64,000 nt of DNA from Kocuria sp. (lineage in GTDB: Bacteria; Actinomycetota; Actinomycetes; Actinomycetales; Micrococcaceae), in assembly GCF_030538595.1 (NCBI RefSeq), contig NZ_JAUNTS010000001.1:317112-381111 (forward strand), in the 5' to 3' direction. The notes below the pieces were generated by a model, which was given only the letters and a program-made list of their open reading frames with translations, made no database searches and had not been told where the DNA came from. Positions 24,973-34,401 of the stretch are shown here, piece after piece (position 1 is the first letter of the stretch; each line of letters starts with the position of its first letter). A program made the position numbers and the translations under genes.

Positions 24973-26381
24973 TGCTGGGTGGGAGAGGTGGACGGGGTTG
25001 CGATGGAGTCCAGGACACTGCGAATGTCCTCCATGCTGAACGTGGCCACCGGCGGACGGGCGTTGATGCACACCTGCTCGGCCCCGGTGCCCAACGCGTA
25101 ACGCAGGACATCCCTGCCCGCTGCCGAGCGAATCTCCAGCGTGGGGTCCAGCGCCGCCACCTCAGCCGCAGAGGTGAACAGCAAAAGAGTGTCCGCGTCC
25201 TGCCCCTCCTGCGGCTTGGCCCACACCGGCTCCACATCATCCGCCCCCTGGGCGCCTTCCACTGGCCGAACGCCCAGCAGAAGAACTCCGTTGGCCGCCA
25301 CAAGCCCGGAGAGCACCTGTGGGATGTTGTCCACCAGCAGACCGTTCTTGGCGACGTCGTTGCGCGGCGAGGAGAGCAACCACTCAATCTGGCGGCGCGG
25401 AATCCGGCAGGAGGCACCACCGGCGTCCAGAATCAAGTGGTCGTACTGGTCATCAGCACCCACCAGGTCCAGAACGGCTGCGGCGGGCTGGCGTAGCAAG
25501 ACCGGCTCCCCCTCCTGGCCCGACCGTTCAAACATGGCTCGGGCATCCACTGCTGCGGTGTAGGCCGCCAGGGTCCGCGTCCCATCCGGTTCGGCAAAAC
25601 TCTGCAATTGAATCTGGGATTCCGGGCTCAACTCGCCGCTGTCGGTGCGAATCAAGGTGGAGCCGGTGGCATCCACCAGCAAATCGCCGGCGGTTGCTTG
25701 GCGCATGACCTCGATCAGGGCCGTGTCTGAGGGGGCTGCGGCAAAGCCCGCAACGGCTTCACGCAACCGTGGGTTCACGGTGCCTTCCGGTGTGGATTCC
25801 GCCTCCGCCTCCGGGGCCAGAACCTGAATGCTCTGACCTGACTCCGCAGCCAGCTGGGCCAGCCAGCCAGGCACACGGGCCTGAGTCCGGGGAAAACTCT
25901 CCAGGTGCTCCAACCCGTCCTCCAGGGAGTAGGAGCCTTCCTCCCCCAGTGTGGGGGGACGCTCGTCGAAATTGTGCGCGGTGGCAAAGGAGTACTGCGG
26001 GGTTGGCCAGCCATCCGCCATCACGCTGACCACGGTGGAGAGCCAGGTACCCCGCCCCGGCCGGTAGGACAGGGACTGCAAGCGGTTGATCCGCCGCAGC
26101 ACTGGACTGCCCGGTTTGATGGGTCCCACTGTCCCCGGAAGAACTCGGCCGTCGCGGTGCTCGGTGATCCGCAACCAGATGCGGCCACCTTGCGGTTTGA
26201 GGTCAACCTCCATCCGCTCCCACCCCGGTTGGGCGTTGAGCACCCCCAGCACCCAATCCCCCACGGCTCGCAGCTCCTCCTGGAGAGCCTGCGCCACTTG
26301 CTGATCTGTCAGTTTGGCCGCCGCGTGGTGACCGGAGCGGTCCCGCGAGCGCCGGGTGGGTTGTTCTTGATCCTGCGTCAT
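24948..26381 (-). CDS. SseB-like domain protein, unknown function
   Basis: A 477-residue soluble protein. The N-terminal half (residues about 25-200) has no clear assignment; it includes LQEELRAVGDWVLGVLNAQ and a WLSTVVSVMADGWPTPQYS strand set. The middle, from LREAVAGFAAAPSDTALIE through LLVDATGSTLIRTDSG and ALAAYTAAVDARAMF-like sequence, resembles SseB N-terminal domains, found in enhanced-serine-sensitivity proteins of unknown role. The C-terminal 150 residues look like the second SseB-type domain. ATG 26381 is taken as start. It is divergent from the gene at 26487. Its last four codons are part of a 20-bp inverted repeat. Confidence 0.6.
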   Translation of the reverse strand: MTQDQEQPTRRSRDRSGHHAAAKLTDQQVAQALQEELRAVGDWVLGVLNAQPGWERMEVDLKPQGGRIWLRITEHRDGRVLPGTVGPIKPGSPVLRRINRLQSLSYRPGRGTWLSTVVSVMADGWPTPQYSFATAHNFDERPPTLGEEGSYSLEDGLEHLESFPRTQARVPGWLAQLAAESGQSIQVLAPEAEAESTPEGTVNPRLREAVAGFAAAPSDTALIEVMRQATAGDLLVDATGSTLIRTDSGELSPESQIQLQSFAEPDGTRTLAAYTAAVDARAMFERSGQEGEPVLLRQPAAAVLDLVGADDQYDHLILDAGGASCRIPRRQIEWLLSSPRNDVAKNGLLVDNIPQVLSGLVAANGVLLLGVRPVEGAQGADDVEPVWAKPQEGQDADTLLLFTSAAEVAALDPTLEIRSAAGRDVLRYALGTGAEQVCINARPPVATFSMEDIRSVLDSIATPSTSPTQHPSAEIMD

Positions 26382-26486
26382 GAGCCCACCCTATCCGGGG
26401 GTTCTCAGTGATGATCCGCTCACATCCGCCCTTCATGTGGGGTTGCTGATGTCCTCCGCACAGCCACCGTTGCTAGCCTGGGGAGC

Positions 26487-28037
26487 ATGACGACTTCACT
26501 GCAGGAATTGATCGACGACTCGATCTTTATTTCGACCGAGCATCAGGCCCGGTTGGCTGAATTGAGCCAGGGTGTGGAGTGGGACGTGGACTTCTCCGTT
26601 CCCTCCTTCACTCTCCAGTCCGATCCCCCCGTGGTGCTGACCCCTCACCTGCTGGGCACGGATTCCGCAGACCGCGGTTCCTGGGTGTGGTCTTGGCAGG
26701 AATTGGGGCATTTCCCGTCCGAGGTGGTGGCCGCCGCCGTGCAGACCCGTGAGTCCGCTGCGCGCTCGGATGTTGCCGAACTCATCACGGATGAGGTGCC
26801 CACGCAGGACGGTTTTGCCCGCCAGGTCACGTTGGCGGCCAAGGCCCTGACAGGGCTGTGGGCCCATTACCCCGCACGCGTTGGCAAGAATGTGACGGCA
26901 TGGCTGCTGTTGGACGGTCCGGAATTGGAACTGGAACCGATCAGCCTGGAAACCATGATGCGCGTGATCGCGGAGGGTCTGCAGACCGGCACCGCCGTGG
27001 ATCACAACCGCGCGCTGGACTCCTACGCCAAGCTGCGCGGCGCCCACATTGAGTGGGACACGGATGCCATGTGCGTGATCACCACCCGCGACGGTGCCCA
27101 GCGCTTCTGGCTTGAAGAGCACCAGATCTCCGGTGTGGAACCAGCAGAGGCCACGGTCAGCGACGACGAACTCACCCGCCTGGAGCAGGACGCCCGCACC
27201 CGCCGTGAGGCTCTGGCTGCGGACCGCGCGGACGCACGCCGCATTGCCGATGAACAGGCCGCCCGGGACACTGCGGCCCGTCAGGAGCAGGAAGCGTCAC
27301 GCAGGCAAGCAACTGCCGCTGCCGCCCCGGTTTCCACACACGACGACGCCGCCGCCCAGCCGAGCTCCGACGCTACGGATTTGAGCACCGATGCTTCCGA
27401 GCAAGCTGCAGAGGCCAGCGAGTCGGCCACCGAGCAGCCCTTGCCCGCCGAGCTGGCTCAGGAAGAGATGGACGCCCCCGTCCCCGGCGCCGCCACGGAA
27501 CACGAGCAGGACTTGCCGTACGACCAGGAGCCGCGCCGCGACGTCGCTCCCGGGGAAGTCACCACCACCACGGTGCCGTCCCTGGCCGAGGACCGCGATG
27601 CTCAGGTCGATCAGCCTGCGGATCAGCCGGCAGCTCACCAGTCCGAGCAGGCCGCTGAGCCCGCCGCGTCCAGCGAGTCGGTTGCTGAGTCCGCTACGGA
27701 CGAGGACTTTGCCGCAGATCTGGAAGCTGCCGTGGAAGGTGACGAGCAGGCCCAAACCGAGCAGACAGAGACCGAGCAGGCCGAAGACCGCGCACCAGAT
27801 GTGGACGGCGCGGACCTCGACGAGCAGCGCCCCGCCGTGGTTCAGCCCCGTGTGGAGGAGCCCGCAACGGCTCGTCCCATCGAGGAGGACGCTGTGGCCC
27901 CGGTGGAAACTGGTCAGCCCGCAGACGCCACGGAGGCCGCCGCTGCGGATACGTCCGCGGATCAGCCCGAACGCGACGAGCAGCAGGACGACCAGCCGCG
28001 CAAGAAGGGCTTCTTCAGCCGCTTCTTCGGACTCTGA
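26487..28037 (+). CDS. DUF6882-like protein with long acidic C-terminal region
   Basis: A 516-residue protein. Residues 1-215 are folded and contain SWVWSWQELGHFPSEVV and an LDGPELELEPISLETMM segment, resembling the DUF6882 family of actinobacteria and other bacteria. From residue about 225 a charged helical stretch (TRREALAADRADARRIADE) leads into 270 residues of Asp/Glu/Gln/Ala-rich disordered sequence. The extreme C-terminus, RKKGFFSRFFGL, is basic-amphipathic and could attach to membrane or a partner. Function unknown. The start ATG 26487 has GGGGAGC just upstream. The next gene starts 11 bases after its stop, so the two are probably co-transcribed. Confidence 0.65.
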   Translation: MTTSLQELIDDSIFISTEHQARLAELSQGVEWDVDFSVPSFTLQSDPPVVLTPHLLGTDSADRGSWVWSWQELGHFPSEVVAAAVQTRESAARSDVAELITDEVPTQDGFARQVTLAAKALTGLWAHYPARVGKNVTAWLLLDGPELELEPISLETMMRVIAEGLQTGTAVDHNRALDSYAKLRGAHIEWDTDAMCVITTRDGAQRFWLEEHQISGVEPAEATVSDDELTRLEQDARTRREALAADRADARRIADEQAARDTAARQEQEASRRQATAAAAPVSTHDDAAAQPSSDATDLSTDASEQAAEASESATEQPLPAELAQEEMDAPVPGAATEHEQDLPYDQEPRRDVAPGEVTTTTVPSLAEDRDAQVDQPADQPAAHQSEQAAEPAASSESVAESATDEDFAADLEAAVEGDEQAQTEQTETEQAEDRAPDVDGADLDEQRPAVVQPRVEEPATARPIEEDAVAPVETGQPADATEAAAADTSADQPERDEQQDDQPRKKGFFSRFFGL

Positions 28038-28048
28038 TTGGCCTGTGA

Positions 28049-28993
28049 TTGGTCAGTGACCGTGTGAATCCTTCCGGGGATCACCGCCCGGCCTCGGAGG
28101 GGCGGCGCGGGCTGATCTACGGAGCGAGCGCCTACGGACTGTGGGGGTTGTTGCCCCTGTATTTCGTGGCGCTCGCGCCGTCTGGGGCATGGGAAATCGT
28201 GTCCATGCGCGTGCTGTTTGCCCTGGCCCTGTGCCTGGTGTTGCTGGGCGCCTTTGGGCAGTTCGGCCGCTTCCTGGCGGTATTCGCCCGGCCGCGAACG
28301 TTGGGGCTGTTCGCCCTCTCGGGTGCTCTGATCGGTTGCAACTGGCTGCTCTACACCATTGCCACCACCACGGGACACACGCTGGAGGCCTCCCTGGGGT
28401 ACTTCATCAACCCGCTGGTGGCCATCACCTTGGGGGTGGTGGTGCTCCGGGAACGTCTGCGCCGGCTGCAATGGGTGGCTGTGGGTCTGGGCGCAATAGC
28501 AGTGGGCGTGATGTCCGTGTTCTACGGCCAGGTGCCGTGGCTGTCCCTGGGCCTGGCCTTCACTTTTGGGCTCTACGGGCTGACCAAGTCCATGCTGGGG
28601 GGCAGCTGGCCGGCACTGGTGGCCCTGACCGTGGAAACCCTGGCGATCATGCCCATCGCCGTGGTGATCGTGGCTCAACAGGCCGCCCGTGGGGATCTGA
28701 CCTTGTTCGGTTACGGCTGGCTGCACACCACTTTGTTGGCCGCCACGGGTGTGGTCACCGTGGTTCCACTACTACTCTTTGGGCTGGCCGCTGCGCGGTT
28801 ACCGCTGAGCACCGTGGGAATGCTGCAATACATTGCCCCCATCATGCAGTTCTTGATTGCGGTGTTCATCCTGCATGAAGCCATGCCCCTGGAGCGCTGG
28901 ATGGGGTTCGGCTTCGTGTGGATAGCGGTGGCCGTTCTGATGGTGGATGCAACACGGTTACGACGACGCCGTCGTCACCCACCCCGGCGCTGA
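28049..28993 (+). CDS. rarD: RarD-type EamA permease
   Basis: A 314-residue drug/metabolite transporter superfamily protein with ten predicted helices. RarD hallmarks are GASAYGLWGLLPLYF at the first helix, a NWLLYTIATTTGHTLEASL segment and YFINPLVAITLGVVVL. The second EamA half includes a LPLSTVGMLQYIAPIMQF helix. Substrate is unknown. The start is TTG 28049 or GTG 28064; neither has a clear ribosome binding site, so the N-terminus is uncertain by five residues. It follows the DUF6882-like gene closely and converges on metS. Confidence 0.85.
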   Translation: MVSDRVNPSGDHRPASEGRRGLIYGASAYGLWGLLPLYFVALAPSGAWEIVSMRVLFALALCLVLLGAFGQFGRFLAVFARPRTLGLFALSGALIGCNWLLYTIATTTGHTLEASLGYFINPLVAITLGVVVLRERLRRLQWVAVGLGAIAVGVMSVFYGQVPWLSLGLAFTFGLYGLTKSMLGGSWPALVALTVETLAIMPIAVVIVAQQAARGDLTLFGYGWLHTTLLAATGVVTVVPLLLFGLAAARLPLSTVGMLQYIAPIMQFLIAVFILHEAMPLERWMGFGFVWIAVAVLMVDATRLRRRRRHPPRR

Positions 28994-29014
28994 CCCCATC
29001 GCCCCTAGGCCCCA

Positions 29015-29091
29015 GACGCCGACTTCCCATCTGGCTGCCAGATCACCGCCCACAACGTGGGGGCTCGGCGTTCAGATGGGAAGTCGGCGTC
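29015..29091. terminator. Palindromic repeat copy B, probable bidirectional terminator
   Basis: A perfect 19-bp inverted repeat (29015-29033 with 29073-29091; arm GACGCCGACTTCCCATCTG). The 39-base loop holds the 28-base block 29034-29061 that is identical to 40900-40927. It lies between convergent rarD and metS and would stop both transcripts. Because of the shared block it belongs to a dispersed repeat family as well as acting as a stem loop. Confidence 0.7.
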
Positions 29092-29126
29092 AGCGCGGTG
29101 GCGCTTCGGCGGGTGGAGGTCGGGCG

Positions 29127-29240
29127 TTATTCGTCCCCGCCTTGGTCCGGATTGCGTCGCAGGTTCACGATGGATGCGGCCAAGCCGCCCCACACGGTCA
29201 CGCCCGCCACGATCAACATGATGATGGCTGAAGTGCTCAT
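29127..29240 (-). CDS. metS: MetS-like small subunit of sodium-dependent transporter
   Basis: A 37-residue single-helix protein starting MSTSAIIMLIVAGVTVWGG and continuing LAASIVNLRRNPDQGGDE. It overlaps the stop codon of the upstream NSS transporter gene as ATGA, and AGGGAAGGAGGG lies about nine bases before the ATG. In Corynebacterium glutamicum, MetS is a small membrane peptide required with MetP for sodium-coupled methionine and alanine uptake. Length, helix position, charged C-terminus and gene order all match that model. Genes this short are often missed in annotation. Confidence 0.88.
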   Translation of the reverse strand: MSTSAIIMLIVAGVTVWGGLAASIVNLRRNPDQGGDE

Positions 29241-30985
29241 CGGTTGCCCTCCTTCCCTGCGGTTGTCTCAGCTTCCGTGGCCACGTGCCTGCCTGTGGAT
29301 GGTGCGGATTCTGCCTCTGCTGACCACGGTTCAGGGGTGGCAGCAGCGTCCCGGTCATCCCAGGGTGAGCCATCGCGCACGGAGGTGCTGGTGATGGTGG
29401 CCAGAGACCCCGTGGTCATGTACTTCCGGTCCACTCCGGGATCCAACACCGGCAGCGCCGGAGAAGGCTGTGCACCACGGGAGCGCTGGGACCACGGGAC
29501 CTTGGCGATGATCACGGAGATCACCACCAGGGAGATGGCCATACCCCAACCGAAGGTGGCCACGTACCAGCCGGGGAAGTCCCCGTAGCCCTCAGACAGC
29601 ACGGTGGTCAGCTGACCGATGAGCGAGTAGCCCAGAACCACGGTGACCACACCACCCAGCAGGATCATCCAGGTACGGCCCACCTTGAAGGCAGACACCG
29701 CGTTGAGGTGATCGCGCAAACCGGGCAGGGCGGAAAGCCCAGCAGTCAACAGAATCACGCAGACCAGGGCGGCAGCCATGATGCCAAAGTTGTTGACAAA
29801 GGCATCTGTCACGTCCAACAAGTTCAACCCCGTGGTGGTGGGGAACAACAGCAGGGAGGCAGCGGCCAGCGGGATGATGACGGCCAGGGTACCGGCCACG
29901 CGGTTGAGGCCCAGCTTGTCCTGAATCCCGGCGATGATCACCTCCACAATGGAGATCAGGGAGGTGAAGCCCGCAAAGGTCAGGGCACCGAAGAACAGTA
30001 CCCCCAGCAGAGCGCCCAGCGGTGCTTGGGAGATGATCGTGGGGAAGGCGATGAACGCCAACCCGATGCCGCCGGAAACCACCTCTGAAACACCCACGCC
30101 GGAGGCCGCAGCCATGAAGCCCAGTGCCGCAAAAACACCGATGCCGGCCAAAATCTCAAAGCTGGAGTTGGCGAATCCGACCACCAGTGCGGTGCTGGTC
30201 AGATCAGACTTCCGCTTGAGGTAGGAGGCGTAGGTGACCATGATGCCGAAGCCCACGGACAGGGAGAAGAAAATCTGGCCGTAGGCAGCCATCCACACAG
30301 CGCTATTGCCCAACGCCGACCAGTCCGGGGTGAACAGCGCATCCAGGCCGGCCGCTGCCCCGTCCAAGGTGAGGGCCATGATCACCATGACGGCAAACAT
30401 GATGACCAGTAACGGCATGAAGATCACGTTGAAGCGGCCAATGCCGCGTTGAACGCCCAGCGCCATGACAATCAGCAGAACAATCCAGACCAGGGCAAGA
30501 CCCAGCAAGACCTGCGGGACAAAATCAAAGCCGAGTCCAACGTCCTCAGCCACCTGGAGGTACTGGCCCATGAAGAAGCCTTCGGGGTCATCCCCCCAGG
30601 CCTGCGTCACGGAGAAGATGGTGTAGGAGCCGGCCCAGGCAATGATCACGGCATAGTACGCGGCGATCACAAAGCAGATGCACAGTTGCCACCATCCCAA
30701 GAACTCAGCTTTGGGGTGCAGGCGGCGGTAGGACAGGGGCGCGGAGGCACGGTATCGGTGACCCACCGCGTAGTCCAGCATGAGCAGCGGCAAACCTGCG
30801 CTCAGAAGAGCAATCAGGTACGGCACCATGAAGGCGCCGCCGCCGTTTTCATACGCAACGTAGGGGAACCGCCAGATGTTTCCCAAGCCGATGGCTGAAC
30901 CCATGGCGGCAAGGATGAAGACGGTGCGATTGGAGAAGACCTCGCGCTGCCGCGCAGCGGGGGGTGCAGTTTTGTTAGAGGACAC
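29237..30985 (-). CDS. metP: Sodium-dependent amino acid transporter, MetP-like
   Basis: A 582-residue neurotransmitter:sodium symporter family protein. The sodium and substrate site of helix 1 is clear: AAMGSAIGLGNIWRFPYVAY, followed by ENGGGAFMVPYL. Eleven or twelve helices follow, ending at about residue 510. The hydrophilic C-terminus is about 75 residues. GTG 30985 is preceded by GAGGTGG. Pairing with the small metS gene points to methionine/alanine import, though the exact substrate is inferred. A separate promoter probably lies in the 120 bases upstream. Confidence 0.87.
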   Translation of the reverse strand: MSSNKTAPPAARQREVFSNRTVFILAAMGSAIGLGNIWRFPYVAYENGGGAFMVPYLIALLSAGLPLLMLDYAVGHRYRASAPLSYRRLHPKAEFLGWWQLCICFVIAAYYAVIIAWAGSYTIFSVTQAWGDDPEGFFMGQYLQVAEDVGLGFDFVPQVLLGLALVWIVLLIVMALGVQRGIGRFNVIFMPLLVIMFAVMVIMALTLDGAAAGLDALFTPDWSALGNSAVWMAAYGQIFFSLSVGFGIMVTYASYLKRKSDLTSTALVVGFANSSFEILAGIGVFAALGFMAAASGVGVSEVVSGGIGLAFIAFPTIISQAPLGALLGVLFFGALTFAGFTSLISIVEVIIAGIQDKLGLNRVAGTLAVIIPLAAASLLLFPTTTGLNLLDVTDAFVNNFGIMAAALVCVILLTAGLSALPGLRDHLNAVSAFKVGRTWMILLGGVVTVVLGYSLIGQLTTVLSEGYGDFPGWYVATFGWGMAISLVVISVIIAKVPWSQRSRGAQPSPALPVLDPGVDRKYMTTGSLATITSTSVRDGSPWDDRDAAATPEPWSAEAESAPSTGRHVATEAETTAGKEGNR

Positions 30986-31108
30986 TGGTCCACCTCGTGG
31001 TGCTCAGGTGCCGTGAGTCGCATGGGGCGCTCCGGCGCAGTTTGGAACCTGCCGTGATTCTGGTGAGGGTGGCCGAATCAGCGGCTTGAGCGTTAGGTTA
31101 CCCCCGAG

Positions 31109-32209
31109 TCACGCGCGGCGATGAACCATACCGCGGGCAAAGCTGTGCAGAGCGGCCTTTGCGGTAGATTCCGGAAGCGGTTCCAGAGCCGCTTCGGCTT
31201 GGGCCACCCACTGTTCGGCAACCTCCCAGGACGCCTGGATGGCTGCATGTTCGGACAGCGCAGCAACAGCGGCCTCCAAAGCGCTGTCCGAGCTGAGATC
31301 GCCGTCCACCAGGGACAAAACCTCCCTGGCTGAGTCGTCCCCCTGATCGGCCATGCGACGCAGCATCAGCACCGGCAGGGTGGGAATGCCCTCCCGCAGA
31401 TCCGTGCCGCGGGCCTTGCCGGAGGTGGCCGATGGTGAGGTAATGTCAATGACGTCATCTGCCAGTTGAAAAGCCACGCCAAGCTTTTCACCGTAGGTCT
31501 CCATGATTCGCTCCGCCTCGGCGGAACCACCGGCCAGCACGGCGCCGAAAACACCGCAGGCCGCAATCAAGGAGCCCGTTTTACCGGCCAGCACCTGCAG
31601 GTAGTGCTCCAGGGCATCTGCCCATTCAGGCGGGCCCGAAGTCTCCTGTAACTGCCCGATCACCAACCGCTCGAAAGCCAATGCCTGGATCTGATAGGCC
31701 CGCCCGGAGATGGTGGCCACCAAGGAGGAAGCCCGGGCAAAGATCAGGTCACCGGTCAGGATCGCCACGTTGTTGCCCCACACCGTGTGGGCGGTGTCCA
31801 CACCGCGGCGTACGGGCGCCGAATCCATGACGTCGTCGTGATACAGGGAAGCCAAGTGGGTCAGCTCCACCACGACGGCGGCGTTGATGACGTCGTCGTT
31901 GATGCCTCCACCAATTTCCCCGGCCAAAAGGGTCAGCAACGGACGAATGCGCTTCCCACCTGCATTGAGCAGGTGGGATGCGGTCACGTGAATCAGGGGA
32001 TCCGAACTTTCGACGTGCTGAGCCAGCCGGGACTCTATCTGGCCCAGAGCTGCCAGCACGCGGGCCGCGAACTCGGGGTCCTGGGTGAGTACCTCCATAC
32101 CCGCGGGAAGATCTGACTCAAAGGCCTCCGGCACAGCGGCAGCACCGAACTCACCCGTGGGGGTGTGCGCGTGGCCGGGCCGCGGTGTTGAGGTGGAGGA
32201 GTCAGTCAC
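31109..32209 (-). CDS. Polyprenyl diphosphate synthase
   Basis: A 366-residue trans-prenyltransferase. The first Asp-rich motif is in SLYHDDVMDSAPVRRG and the second in AFQLADDVIDITSPS. The spacing of the two motifs and the KRIRPLL lysine-arginine segment are typical. It elongates allylic diphosphates with isopentenyl diphosphate; next to menG and a reductase gene, it most likely makes the menaquinone side chain. The start ATG/GTG at 32209 gives an N-terminal 40-residue extension, so a later start is possible. It is the last gene of a three-gene operon, 11 bases after the reductase gene. Confidence 0.9.
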   Translation of the reverse strand: MTDSSTSTPRPGHAHTPTGEFGAAAVPEAFESDLPAGMEVLTQDPEFAARVLAALGQIESRLAQHVESSDPLIHVTASHLLNAGGKRIRPLLTLLAGEIGGGINDDVINAAVVVELTHLASLYHDDVMDSAPVRRGVDTAHTVWGNNVAILTGDLIFARASSLVATISGRAYQIQALAFERLVIGQLQETSGPPEWADALEHYLQVLAGKTGSLIAACGVFGAVLAGGSAEAERIMETYGEKLGVAFQLADDVIDITSPSATSGKARGTDLREGIPTLPVLMLRRMADQGDDSAREVLSLVDGDLSSDSALEAAVAALSEHAAIQASWEVAEQWVAQAEAALEPLPESTAKAALHSFARGMVHRRA

Positions 32210-32220
32210 GGGGTATCACT

Positions 32221-33498
32221 CTACTGGTTTCTGGTGGACGGGGTGAGGGCATCCAGAACGGCCACGGTGCGGTCCTGCCACGTGCGGGCCGGGTGATCCG
32301 TGAGCTCGGTCATGGTCTGCACCACAAACCGCATGAGCGGCGGGACGGACATGCCTGTGGCCAGCGCAGCCTTCATGATCCGCGGGTGCCCGATGGCCTC
32401 TGCCAGCAGACGCCCCTGCGTGAAATGCGCGCCCCATTCCCGGCGAAGCCGGTGGGGGTACCCCGCCAGAACTGCATCCCTCTGAGCGGGCCCGTTGGCA
32501 CGTTGGGATTGCAGAATGTGCTCGGCTGCGTAGCGGGCAGACTCCATGGCATTGGAGATTCCCTCCCCGTTGAAGGCAGAAACCAACCCGGCCGAATCTC
32601 CCAGCAGCAACATTCCCGGGATCCAGTGTGGGGTGCGGTTGAAAGCCATGGGCAAGGCTGCGGAGAGCACCCTTCCCTGCCGGTGCTCCGGGTCGAACTG
32701 CCATTCGGGAGGCATGGATGCGGTCCAGTCCGTGAGGACCTGCCGGTAGTCGATCTTGCCGAACGCCGGAGAAGTGTCCAGGATGCCCAACCCCACGTTG
32801 GCGGTGCCGTCTCCGGCGCCGAACACCCACCCGTAGCCGGGCAGCAGTCCACCCTGGGGATCGGTGCCGTCCGTGAGTTCCAGCCACCCTTCCATCCAGT
32901 CCAGATCGGCCCTCGGAGATCGGTAGTAGGCACGTACGGCCACCCCCATGGGGCGGTCCTCGCGCCGGTGCAACCCGGCGGAAACAGCGGTTCGGGAGGA
33001 GACGCCGTCGCAGGCCAGAATCACATCCGCGCGGTGGTCCTCCGTGTCCCCGGTGCGGCGTCCACGTTCATCCAGGACATTGGCGCGCAGACCGATCACG
33101 CGGTCATCGTCCTGGCGCAGCACGTGCGTGACCGAGCGGCGTTCAATGATCTGGGCGCCCGCCCCGCGAGCGTGCTCCGCCAAGTGCTGGTCAAAGCCCG
33201 CGCGCGAACGCACCAACCCGTAATTCGGGAAGTCCGTCAGCTGCGGCCACGGCAACTCGATAGAGCGACCCCGAGCACGAATCCGCAAACCCTGATTGCG
33301 TTTATACCCCAACTCGGGACCGTGCGGCAGACCCATCAACTGCATTTCCCGCACCGCACGCGGTGTCAGACCATCCCCGCAAACCTTCTCCCGGGGGTAG
33401 GAGGTTTTTTCCAGGACAGTGACCTCAACACCCTGGGAGGCCAGCCAGTAGGCCGCGGTGGCGCCTGCCGGGCCACCGCCTGAAATCAGAACCTTCAC
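32221..33498 (-). CDS. Geranylgeranyl reductase-family flavoprotein
   Basis: A 425-residue FAD-dependent oxidoreductase. The dinucleotide-binding start is [20 protein letters not shown] second FAD contact is [13 protein letters not shown], and [19 protein letters not shown] is the conserved third motif. This family saturates isoprenoid double bonds. Between menG and the polyprenyl synthase gene, the natural role is partial reduction of the menaquinone side chain, as shown for MenJ in mycobacteria; orthology with MenJ is inferred. ATG 33498 overlaps the menG stop as ATGA. Confidence 0.87.
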   Translation of the reverse strand: MKVLISGGGPAGATAAYWLASQGVEVTVLEKTSYPREKVCGDGLTPRAVREMQLMGLPHGPELGYKRNQGLRIRARGRSIELPWPQLTDFPNYGLVRSRAGFDQHLAEHARGAGAQIIERRSVTHVLRQDDDRVIGLRANVLDERGRRTGDTEDHRADVILACDGVSSRTAVSAGLHRREDRPMGVAVRAYYRSPRADLDWMEGWLELTDGTDPQGGLLPGYGWVFGAGDGTANVGLGILDTSPAFGKIDYRQVLTDWTASMPPEWQFDPEHRQGRVLSAALPMAFNRTPHWIPGMLLLGDSAGLVSAFNGEGISNAMESARYAAEHILQSQRANGPAQRDAVLAGYPHRLRREWGAHFTQGRLLAEAIGHPRIMKAALATGMSVPPLMRFVVQTMTELTDHPARTWQDRTVAVLDALTPSTRNQ

Positions 33499-34226
33499 GC
33501 CAGTTTGATCTCCGGTGCACCGTAAGACGGAGCCTGGCCCTTGACGGCATGGTGGATTGCCACAATGCCCCCGGAGAGGTTGCGATAACGCACCTGCTCC
33601 CAGCCAGCGGCCGTGATGTCCTTGGCCAGACCGTCCTGATCCGGCCAGGCCGCTATGGATTCAGCCAGATATTCATAGGCCTCCGGATTGGAGGAAACCT
33701 TCTTGGCCACCCCCGGCAGTGCCTTGACCAGATATTCGCTGTAGACCTTGCGGAAAGCCTTGTTGGTGGGGGTGGAGAACTCCGCAATCACCAACCTCCC
33801 ACCCGGCTTGGTCACCCGGTACATCTCATGCAGCGCCCGGTGATAACCCTCCACATTGCGCAACCCGTAGGAGATGGTCACGGCGTCAAAGGCATCATCG
33901 GCAAACGGCAGCATGGTGGCATCCGCTTGGACGAACTCAATGTCCGGGCGGCGCGTACGCCCCACCTGCAGCATGCCCAGGGACAGGTCCGCAGCAACCA
34001 CCTGCACACCGGCATCCGCAAACGGCTCCGAGGATTTCCCCGTTCCCGCCGCCAAATCCAGGACAAACTCGCCGGGAACCGCACCCACGGCCTCCGTCAC
34101 GGCTTTCCGCCAACCCCGGGTCTGCCCCAACGAAAGAATGTCATTGGTGATGTCATAACGCGGGGCCACCTGGTCAAACATTGCGGTGACAGCGTCCTTG
34201 CGCTTGTTCAGGTCTGCACGATTCAC
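33495..34226 (-). CDS. menG: Demethylmenaquinone methyltransferase
   Basis: A 243-residue SAM-dependent methyltransferase of the UbiE/MenG family. It contains [19 protein letters not shown], followed by QTRGWR, then the SAM motif [13 protein letters not shown] and [19 protein letters not shown]. It carries out the last step of menaquinone synthesis, C-methylation of the naphthoquinone ring. GTG 34226 ([11 protein letters not shown]) fits the family length; a longer frame into the menF promoter region was rejected. First gene of the menG-reductase-prenyl synthase operon. Confidence 0.93.
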   Translation of the reverse strand: MNRADLNKRKDAVTAMFDQVAPRYDITNDILSLGQTRGWRKAVTEAVGAVPGEFVLDLAAGTGKSSEPFADAGVQVVAADLSLGMLQVGRTRRPDIEFVQADATMLPFADDAFDAVTISYGLRNVEGYHRALHEMYRVTKPGGRLVIAEFSTPTNKAFRKVYSEYLVKALPGVAKKVSSNPEAYEYLAESIAAWPDQDGLAKDITAAGWEQVRYRNLSGGIVAIHHAVKGQAPSYGAPEIKLA

Positions 34227-34401
34227 CCTGACAGTTTCGCATCTCCCGGCACCGGCACTAAACCCACCGCCCTGCGGTGGCCAGTAGCCCCGTCCGGCAG
34301 GTAGTCGGTAGCCCCCGTCCGGCAAGTGTCCAGCAGGCCACCCCGGCAGGCAGTCGGTGACTGGTGCCCGGGAGGCACGCCCTGGATCTACACTGACCGG
34401 G

